This document shows positions 48,876 through 57,185 of a stretch of DNA of 64,000 nt, piece after piece (the first letter of the stretch is position 1; each line of letters starts with the position of its first letter). Below the pieces are notes generated by a model. The model saw only the letters and a list, made by a program, of their open reading frames with translations. It ran no database searches and was not told the origin of the DNA. The position numbers and the translations under genes were made by a program. The stretch comes from Onchidella celtica (taxonomy: Eukaryota > Mollusca > Gastropoda > Systellommatophora > Onchidiidae), in contig OZ007582.1 of NCBI GenBank assembly GCA_963931925.1, positions 33,875,590-33,939,589 on the forward strand, read 5' to 3'.

Positions 48876-49091
48876 CTACAAGAGGACAGTCATGTTTTGT
48901 AGTTCTCCGAAAACAACCGTATAGTCGTCAGCCCCGTCCTTGATGTTTGTGTTATTGAAAGATGCCACGAACGCAAACACCTGGCCATCACCTTTGATCG
49001 CACATTCTCCTTCAACAAGTATATCAAACATGGCTGTAGTTAAGAAGACCAGGAGAAGAATCAGTGCTGTCAGAGTTATGGCAAACGCCAA
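48876..49091 (-). other. Unrecognised minus-strand frame with a membrane-like segment
   Basis: Read on the minus strand from a TTG at 49,091, it has a strong hydrophobic segment (ITLTALILLLVFLTTAMF) followed by a hydrophilic stretch with two N-x-T sites and a stop. It could be a stray exon fragment of a host membrane protein or chance. No ATG, acceptor or family match supports it. Confidence 0.15.
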
Positions 49092-49179
49092 TATACAGCA
49101 GAATATTTTTGTTTACGATGATGTCGCCAATGGTCCTCCCTGCTTTTTTACTATGGTTTATGATGCCTTACACTTTCAC

Positions 49180-50100
49180 AGACTCAGATTGATAAATTAG
49201 ATCGGGTACAGAATGAGGCGTTGCTGGCAGTCTTGGGGTGCTCGAAGAACGCGCCCGTTGTAGGTAAGCGTTTTCTCCTGCATGTGCCGAGTGTCAGATG
49301 AAGGCGCAACTTTGGCTTGCTGGAAGAAAAAAGCACTCTCTACATCCTGCCTTGGAGGCCCTAAGGGGATAAGAATCACACGTGGGAGAAATTTGATGGC
49401 GAAAGCTGAAATCTCTCAGCCTGGTGTGCAATACTGAGGACATCCAAAAGAATTTTGATGTGATGGACATTGAGATCAGGCAGCTAATAAATGGCGATTT
49501 TATCCTATTCAAAGATGGATCGGTCAAACGTGACAACTAAAGTGAATGGTACTTTGAGGCTTACAGGGGAGGTCAACCCGTGGGCGAGGGATCTGGTTCG
49601 CACGATGTCATTGTTGCTAGTATGCAGAGGGAGGTGGAGGCTGTTACTGAGGTAATTCTCTGGCTTGAGACACAGCAACTTCGCACAGACCATGCTGTTA
49701 TCGTCTGAGATTCACACAGCATGCTGCGGAAAGTGGACAGCAACATGGTTCTGTGCGAATTTCTTGATACCCTGCAAGGCGACACCATGTCTGTCATAAT
49801 TATGGCCGTGCTGGTACTAGGGGCAAAGGACAGCCGATCAACTTGCCGGCAACCCTGCTATTTGCGGAGACCTGCCCATGGCAGGAATGAGCTCATGCTG
49901 ATGACCACCCGTCGATTGCAGGTAGATGAAGACACAGAGGTGCTAAATTAGCAGAATGATTAGGGTAGAATACCAACGGGTCGAGGCAAAAATTTGTGAA
50001 AAGACAGGGCGAACCCCACAATTAATATTCAACCAGCTGGCCACTTGGACAGTTTGCAGGAGAACCCACATTTGGACCTTGGAACGGCAAGAGAAACAGT
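49180..50100 (+). mobile_element. Decayed non-LTR retrotransposon: end of reverse transcriptase and RNase H
   Basis: LDRVQNEALLAVLGCSKNAP matches the end of LINE reverse transcriptases that precedes RNase H. FKDGSV (about 49,510), MQREVEAVTEVILWLETQQL and the DSHSMLRKVDS stretch (about 49,705) match the D-G-S, E-x-x-A and D-S motifs of RNase H. Several stops (about 49,290, 49,540 and 49,708) and a frame change make it non-functional. It sits within the CCAT tract of the FREP pseudogene's first intron. Confidence 0.75.
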
Positions 50101-50134
50101 AATGGGGATGCCCGGTGTTCTATGATTCTGATTC

Positions 50135-50300
50135 CTGTCATCAATCAATCATTCAATCCATCCGTCCGTCTTTTCATTTTTTATATCCGTCCATCCCCCA
50201 CCCACCCAGCCTATCCAAGTTCCATCCATTTATCTACCCATTTATTCATCCATCCATCCACCCAATCATCCAACAGCCATTCATTCGTGCATCCAATAAT
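50135..50300. repeat. (CCAT)n-like remnant before pseudogene exon 2
   Basis: CATCCATCC repeats just before the acceptor, the displaced continuation of the tract at 48,190-48,838. Confidence 0.8.
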
Positions 50301-50316
50301 CCTTTCTGTTCCCTAG

Positions 50317-50863
50317 ATGGTCAGGTCATCTTCCAGCTTAACCAAGGCCCAAAAGAGATTGATCAGTATCTACATACCCAGGAAGTAGCTCGACTCAACG
50401 AAACAAATATGCGCGCCAGAAGTTGTGATGATCTAACCTTACCTGTAGGTCAACATGTGGTCACGCTTTTTCCCGAAAGCAATGAACCGTTACCAGTTTT
50501 GTGTGATGTGAGAGGCCCAAATGAAACTTGGACACTTTTTCCAGAAAAGATTTAACGGCAGCGTGGATTTTTACCGAAATTTCAGCGACTACGAAAATGG
50601 ATTTGGGTCAGTGAATGGTGAGCAATGGCTGGGACTAAAACACATCCAACGTCTCTTGGGTGGCAGTGGAAATAATTATGAGCTCCGTGTGGACATGGTC
50701 TTGGCCTATAATGGCACCTAATATACCCGTATCTACCCGACGTTTTCTATTGGACCAGGTGACAGTTACACTCTTACAGTAGCAGGTTATGACGACGGAG
50801 GTCTTGGCATGTCTTACAATAGCGGGGCTGCCTTCTCTACTTACGACCACGGACCTGAACAAA
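50317..50863 (+). pseudogene. FREP: FREP pseudogene C, exon 2: Ig domains and coiled coil deleted, fibrinogen-like part broken
   Basis: The acceptor CCCTAG/AT and the first codons (DGQVIFQLNQGPKEID) match copies A and B. The sequence then jumps straight to EVARLNETN, next to the fibrinogen-like domain, so both Ig-like domains and the coiled coil (about 1 kb) are gone. One extra T in the run at 50,536-50,540 shifts the frame before KRF and leads to TAA. Farther on, the codon equal to CGA in the others is TAA (50,719-50,721). The donor CAAA/GTATGA is intact. Two independent lesions besides the deletion make this a pseudogene and not a short isoform. Confidence 0.88.
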
Positions 50864-51831
50864 GTATGAGCTCTACCTCCTCCATTTTGTAACTTTCATT
50901 ATCTACTTCTTTCTCTTCGTTTTTACCGTTTTCTTCTCATTTGCTCATCCCTTTCCTCCAGCCCAAGACATTATAATGTTAAACATTTCACAGCATTTGA
51001 TCTGAGAACATAATAATGATTGTGTCCATAGAAAATTGCTCACTTTCAAGCCTTGTAAATATGGATTTTGGACATCTGTTTGAGTGTATTAGACACGCTT
51101 TTTACTGGCTTAACAGTTTCCATTACCTACCGGTAATGTGCTGACACTAATCTCTAACTTGTTGTGGTTTGCACAACTGACGAGGTAAGTTATCGTTTGA
51201 CGTGAATTGCTGTTTTTCCGGTGCTTGCAGTTTGTCTTTCAGAGCAATGACACTAGAGTCGTATAAACTCACGAGTTGACGACCCCGACCTTTCCAATAA
51301 TTATATTACTGCCCCCTCCCCCTCACCCTGTTCTTATTGCTTTTACTCGCTTTTCTCCGTAACTTGGGAGTAATAATTATCATGACATGAGACTGAATAT
51401 TTTTCTAATTTACTGAAAAGCACAGGACGAAAACCAAACAATTTTATCTTCACTTTGAATCCTAGATTTAAGTACACCATCAATAAGATTGCAGCCAAGG
51501 GAGTGGAAGATTATTCTGTTTTCGAATGTTCACTGGCTGTGGTGTGCTGGGGATCAATGAAGTTTTTGTCATTTCATAATCTAATCTTATTCATTTTTAT
51601 CTATTTTCCTTATCTTGTCTGATCACTTCTCCCATCTCACCTAATCACGCTGTCCTACTTCATTTTATCTTATCTTAGACTACCGTAGAATGTTGTCTTA
51701 TGTCTGTCTGATCTCAGCTTTCTGATGTATTATTATGTTATTTTATCTGATCTTATCTTTATATCATCTTACCTCATCTCATCACTGACTAATCGTATAT
51801 TTTCTCACCCCATCTAATGTTCATTCCTCAG
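50864..51831 (+). other. FREP pseudogene C, intron 2
   Basis: 968 bp with intact ends, aligning with the other copies and ending in the TCATCT/TTATCT-rich tract before CCTCAG. Confidence 0.8.
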
Positions 51832-52010
51832 ACTTCGCAAAACAAACCGAGTACAGTTCAGGCTGGTGGTTTGATAGCGGGTCTTACGTCAACTTGAATG
51901 GTGTTTGGGGTGTCAGCGGTAGAGTGGCCGCCAGCTTCTGGTATGAAATTGGACACAGTTTGTCTGACACATTATCCGCCACCGAAATGAAGTTCAGAAG
52001 CAGAAACTAG
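51832..52010 (+). pseudogene. FREP: FREP pseudogene C, exon 3
   Basis: 179 bp as in the other copies, with the reading frame still open: YSSGWWFDS, NLNGVWGV and TEMKFRSRN, then TAG. It would be in frame only if the lesions in exon 2 were absent. Confidence 0.85.
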
Positions 52011-52139
52011 ACCTTGAAGATTCCACAGCATTTGTGTTTTGTGGAAAGTTTATTTCCTACATGCAGTTGGTTATTACAGAATTCACATAACCAGAATAAT
52101 TATTACTTCCCTTCTCCCCCAACCCACATCTCCCGCTCC

Positions 52140-52262
52140 CCGTCGCTTTCTTTCTATCTCTGTCTCTCTCTCTTTCCCTTTCTCTCTCTCTCTCTCTCTC
52201 TCACCTTTCTCTCTCATCCTCTCTCTGTTTCTCTCCCTTCCAATTTCTCTCCCCTCACCGCC
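52140..52262. repeat. CT-rich tract in the 3' region of pseudogene C
   Basis: The shortest of the three corresponding tracts. Confidence 0.9.
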
Positions 52263-52371
52263 TCCCCCGTATATGTCTACAATATCAAACAGGATTAGAA
52301 TCACAAAAACACAAAATTTCTTCATTCTGTAAAAATCAAATATAAAATGTTTCCATGTTTTGATTTGATAT

Positions 52372-52377
52372 AATAAA
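52372..52377 (+). terminator. Polyadenylation signal, pseudogene C
   Basis: AATAAA in the conserved 3' block, matching 7,228 and 42,620. Confidence 0.5.
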
Positions 52378-52489
52378 ATAGATATAAACTTGGCAAATGT
52401 TTATAATTGTTTATTGGATGATTGAGGAATGTATGGATTGATATCTGATGTTTAACAATGAAGTGTCTGTACAATAGTTTTTATGTATC

Positions 52490-52762
52490 TCTCTGAACAA
52501 CGCTACAAGGTATCCGCTGTAAGCAAAAGGTCAGCACGGAAAGCACCAGCAGCCAGTTCTTCTTCCCAGTTACCCGCCGACCAGAAGTGCGCAATATGTG
52601 GTAGACAGTTCCGTGTGCAATATGTGGTAGACAGTTCCGTGTGCAATATGTGGTAGACAGTTCCGTGCCCAGATTGGACTTTTCGGCCACCTTAGAAGAC
52701 ATTCCACAAACTAATAGAAGATGAGGTCGCGGTTGTCATCGAAAATGATGGACGAACATCAT
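52490..52762 (+). mobile_element. LINE 3' end encoding a broken zinc-finger-like tail
   Basis: The frame reads RKAPAASSSSQLPADQ then CAICGRQFR, the start of a C2H2-like finger found at the C-terminus of some non-LTR retrotransposon proteins. The rest (IGLFGHLRRH-like) appears after a 26-bp segment that is present three times (52,589-52,666) and breaks the frame. A CAT-rich tail follows, into which the LTR retrotransposon inserted; the tail resumes at 61,287. Confidence 0.6.
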
Positions 52763-53991
52763 TGTCACGAGTGGACTGAGTGCAATTAAGGGGATTGCTA
52801 CAGAGCGGGTGTAGAGTAAGAAGGGCTCACGGCAGACAGGTAGGGAAAGACGTGAAAGGAAGAGAGTAAAATTAACGCACGAAGACAAGTAAGGAAAGCA
52901 TGCATGTTATGAGTGGTGGGGGTCTGAATGAGGCGAAAGCGCTGTATTACTATCACTGCAAGTTAGAAGGTCCTACTGAACGGACGCTAGTAAGAGCCCA
53001 GCGGGCGGACATAAGGGGAGCAGTCGAGAGACCAGTGAGAGAGTTTTCCAGTGATGACTGGTAGGTAGAACGTTGATTGGTAATTATGATTGATGTATTA
53101 TATGATATTCGTCTATTACCATGATGTAAATAAGTATATGTGAGGAATGTGGAAGTCCTTGATATTGGATATAGCAATGTGCGCCATGAGCGATAGATGA
53201 AAGTGAGTTCACTGATTTGTAGCGCGAGTGAGTAGTGTGTACTCCGATGGAGGTGTGTTACCGTAAGATGTGTGGTGAGTGAAAGGTGAACTAGTGTGTG
53301 TACGCTTCATAGGTTGTAAGGAGAGGTGGAGTGAATAGAAATGGTAGGATATTATACCAATGTAATGTTATTCTTGTAGGTGCCGAGGTCGGGCCAAAGA
53401 GCGCCGCCTACGGTGATAGGCCAGCATAGGGCCGGGGGCCACACATAGGCCAGAAGTGAGGCTGTCAGTGCAGGACCGTAGAGGCACATAAAGTCGTGGC
53501 AGTCAGGCCACGGACAGGGACGTAGATATGAGCGTGAATGTGATAATGTACTATTGCCATGTTGATGGGCTAGGAACTAATAATGTACTATTGCCATGTT
53601 GAGGGGCTATTGAAATGATAATGTGTTATTGCCCTGCTGAGGTGCTAGGGGAATGCTAAGGTGTATGACAATAGGAAGGTGATATTGAGAGACTGCGGTG
53701 CCAGTGAATTATTAATGTGCTATTAAGACCCTGAGGGGAGAGGCTGAGGCCGAAGTGCCTTTAGGAGTAACTACCGGGTTGTGGATCCGAGGGAGAGTGC
53801 GTGTGAGAATAAGGCCGTTGTACGGCAGTTAATTTCAATAATATAATGTATGTAATTGCGCTATTATCTGTATAATTATGTTTAATAAATGTGTGAGTCT
53901 GATGGATTGTTCTGTTAAGTGTTAAACTTGTTTGTTCGTGATTGTTGTCCTGTCATAACTTATTACATCTCCCAGTCTGGGATTTGTGACA
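52763..53991 (+). repeat. 5' LTR
   Basis: 1,229 bp starting TGTCACGAGTGGACTGAG and ending TGTGACA. Contains AATAAA at 53,884-53,889 and a cluster of about 37-bp direct repeats (ATAATGTACTATTGCCATGT) at about 53,550-53,650 that could be promoter repeats. Confidence 0.95.
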
Positions 53992-53992
53992 T

Positions 53993-54006
53993 TGGGGGCT
54001 CGTCCG
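53993..54006 (+). promoter_or_regulatory. Primer-binding site, tRNA-Pro type
   Basis: TGGGGGCTCGTCCG begins two bases after the LTR end. It equals the first 14 bases of the tRNA-Pro primer site known from murine leukaemia-type elements and would pair with the 3' end of tRNA-Pro. Confidence 0.8.
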
Positions 54007-54988
54007 TTGTGACTCGTCCATTTTCGTAATATTTAGTTGTAGTTAGTTAGTAGGTATTTTTCAGTGGGCATTTGTTACTTTAGTTTTGTCAACGTAATAC
54101 TTATCTTGTGGTAGGAATTTGTGTTGTCTTTGTTCGTGGGATGAATGGAAATTTCATGATGATATGATTTATGTGTATTTATGAATAGGTATTAATGCAT
54201 GTATTACTATGAATATGTATTAATGTGTACTTAAACTTTCAGAGAGACAGTGTGTGTGCGTGCAGCCTGAGGAGACAAGCAGCCAGAGCTCCGATTAAGG
54301 GGAGGACTTAAACTCATAAGGCTGAAAGTTAAGTCAAACTGAAATTTTGTACCCTGGATTGAGGGCTGTCTGTTCTTCTGTCTTTTTCCGCTGGTTTTCT
54401 GTTTTCGTTGTAATTGATTATACGGGCGGTGGCGCGGGTTTGCTGTGGTGAACTTGGTTTGTCCTCTTCGGGAGGTGGGCTAATCTAGGAACCGCGTTCA
54501 TCACAGTGAACAGTTCTGTAGGGACCTGTATTTTTGTTTAGTTGTAGCGTCGATATCTTCTCTGTTCTGCAGGAAGACGTTTCTCTTGTCCCTCTCTTCC
54601 CTATCTGTAGATACGTTCTTTTTTTTCAGACTCTGTTCTTGTTCGTACCTTGTAGTGTAATCGGCGTAGTTAGGTTGCATTTTTTTTTCCATTATAGTTT
54701 TTTTTGTAGAAGCTTTGTCCTAGCCTGGTTCGTTGTCCTTGGCGTACTTGTGGTCCTTCTACTGAATTTCCTCATTCTTGTCTTTTCTATTCTTTTTTTA
54801 TTATTAATAGTGCTATACATTTTATAAATATAGAATTAGTTAGGAAGTACGTAAATTTCTGAATTGTATTTGAGACAATTGGGTATTGTTATATCTGGTG
54901 TGATCTCAGGTCTCTGGTCGTGTCGTTAGTGATCATACCGACAGGTCAGCCGTTTTTATAATACATACCATAACCATAAATCTGTGAA
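54007..54988 (+). other. Untranslated leader of the LTR retrotransposon
   Basis: About 1 kb between the primer site and the gag start. A T-rich frame at 54,534-54,827 is hydrophobic but has no recognisable motif; I see no gene here. Confidence 0.6.
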
Positions 54989-56284
54989 ATGACGGAACTC
55001 CAACAATTAATGAAGTTGGGTAAGGAATTTTGGCCTTGAGGGAGAAGAGCTACGCGGCTGGATTAAAGAACAGCAGGCGGATTTGCGCGATGAGCGTGCT
55101 AAAGATAGAGAGAGAGAAAAAGAGGCTCAAGAGCGTCAACAAGAAAGAGAGGCTAAGACTCAGGCTCAGGAGCAGGAGAGAGAGGCTAAGGATAAGGAAC
55201 AGGAAAGGGAGTTTAAGTTAAAGGAGTTAGAAGCTCAGCAACAGGAGAGACAGGCTAAGGAAAGGGAGCAGGAGATAAGGTTAAAGGAGATAGAGGCGCA
55301 AGTAAAGATTGCGGAGTTAGAACTCAAGAAGAATACGCCAACGGAAACGGTTGAGCGGCAGGTACACAATAAAGGTGGCGTTAGGATTAAGCTCCCTACG
55401 TTCGACGACCGGAAGGACGACATAGACGCCTTCCTTTACAGGTTCGAACTGAACGCACAATTGCAATGGGGGGAAAATAAGGAATTATGGTCCACGTACC
55501 TGGCGTCTCTATTGCAGGGGCGAGCGTTAACCTACTTTAAAGAGCTACAGCGCGAAGACGTGCAAGATTACGATAAGCTGAAGGCTTTGCTGCTTCGCCG
55601 ATTTGCGCGTACCGAGGAATATTTCCGGGAGCAGTTTAGGCGAGCACGTGCGGATACCAGGGAGGACTTTGCTGCCTTCGTCGCGAGATTGACGGAATAT
55701 TTCGCGAACTGGGTAGACTTGGCGCATGTTGGCGCGGATTTTACTAAATTAAAAGACCTAATGACCGTGACCAGCTGTACGCGTCGTGCCATAAAGATCT
55801 GGTGGCCTTCCTGAAAGAAAACGAACCCGCGACGGTGCAGGAGGCGTCTAAGTTGGCGGAAGCATACCGTACGGCACATCCGTCCAAACCAGTCGCCAGG
55901 GCGTACGTCCAAGATGCTGGGTACGTCGCCGTGGTTGAGGGGTCGCCGGCAGGACTTAAGGACAGGTCGCGTCAGCGTGGTGCCTATAGTGGGCAAGCCC
56001 AGGGGCAGCGTAGGGGCTATCACCAATCACCTGCATATGGATCCGGTAAGTTTGACCGAGCAGGAGGGCTAGGTCCGGGGCGTCCGGGGGCGATTTGTGA
56101 CCTTTGCCGATGACCGACGGCATAGGGACTTTAGTTCCGGTCGCGATGGGTCACGGGGACCCAGGCCTAATGCAGCACAGGGAGCGGAGTGTTGGACTTG
56201 CGGACGCGTGGGTCACTTTTCACGCGAGTGTAGGGCCGCGAAGTGTTGGAACTGCGGAAGAGCAGATCACATCAGCGTGAATTT
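54989..56284 (+). pseudogene. gag: gag of the LTR retrotransposon, with frame breaks
   Basis: The start ATG at 54,989 (MTELQQLMKLGKE) runs into a frame break at the T run 55,028-55,031. A highly charged helical stretch follows (about 55,090-55,340, rich in E, K, Q, R). Then comes a capsid-like region (IKLPTFDDRKDDIDAFLYRF to FVARLTEYFANW) whose second half resembles the SCAN fold derived from Gmr1-type capsids. A base seems to be missing at about 55,764-55,767 and another at about 56,106. A CCHC zinc knuckle CWTCGRVGHFSREC (about 56,190) is intact. A second (CWNCGRADH) runs into the change of frame to pol at about 56,284. Gag packages the element RNA into particles. The breaks could be real mutations or, where homopolymers are involved, assembly errors. 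Confidence 0.8.
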
Positions 56285-57185
56285 TGCCCTGCAGGTAGGA
56301 TAGCGGCGAACGTGGACAGTGGCTCCAGTCCATGTTCCCCTAATAAATTTAATCATGCGGCTGCGTGTGTTGCATCGGACAACGGAGGCGGACAGTATTC
56401 TAAGTGTCCCAGTGTTGAGAAGTTATTATCTTCCGGTGTTTTACCTTGTGGGAGAAAGATCCCCGTTATAAATTCATGTCATACAGGAGGTGGTCTTAGG
56501 GTTTATCCGGGGTTTGTTGGGGACGAACCGGTCTCGGTTTTACGAGATACAGGATCTACCGTTGTGGGAGTGCATAGGGACTGCATTCGGGATTCACAGC
56601 TTACAGGTGAGACTGTCCCGTGCATCCAATTTTCGGGGGCCATTGAGAAATTACCCATGGCAAGAATAGTGATAGATACACCTTTCCTTAGCGGGGAAGT
56701 CGAAGCAGTCGTTGGTTGTTTTCCAGGCGCCCAGCTCATCATTGGGAATGTATCACGGGTAGTTTCCCCTTCCGATGAGAACGTGCAAGCATGGTCGCAA
56801 TCAAAAGGTATTGACTTTTGCGCCGCGGTCGAAACACGTCGACGGGTAGCTGATAAAGATAAGATTAGACCTTTGGCGACGCCAGCGGTCAACCTAGATA
56901 TCACGCCAGAGCGCTTGGCGAGATTACAAAGGGAGGACCCATCTTTAAACCCATGTTTTGGGGAAGCGCGAACCGAGAAAACGAGGAAATATAAGAACGG
57001 CTCGTCTTCCTTTGTTGTTCAGGCGGGCATTCTGTTCCGTAAGTATGTAACGGTGACCTCCATTTTAAAGCAGGTCGTTGTGCCAGCGTTGCTGATCGCA
57101 ACAGTATTGCATTTGGCACATGATGTCCCATTAGCGGGTCATATGGGGATAGCTAGAACCAAAGAAAGGGTTCTTAAAAATTTTT
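56285..57185 (+). CDS. pol: pol, first part: protease and start of integrase
   Basis: In the next frame, an aspartic protease has its catalytic triplet DTG at 56,546-56,554 (VLRDTGSTVVGVH) and the flap/ILG-type end AQLIIGN about 65 residues later. After a spacer comes the integrase zinc-binding start, with histidines in HLAHDVPLAGHMG (about 57,112-57,145). The frame then fails in the T run 57,181-57,186 and continues one frame over. Entry into this frame could be by -1 ribosomal slippage at the gag end (GAATTTT) or reflect an indel; the sequence does not decide. Protease cleaves the Gag-Pol polyprotein. Confidence 0.8.

Noticed and set aside
48185-48943. HPSIHPS-rich and WMDGWMDG-rich frames
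   Set aside because: Translations of (CCAT)n on the two strands. The same applies to the apparent N-terminal extensions of FREP exon 2.
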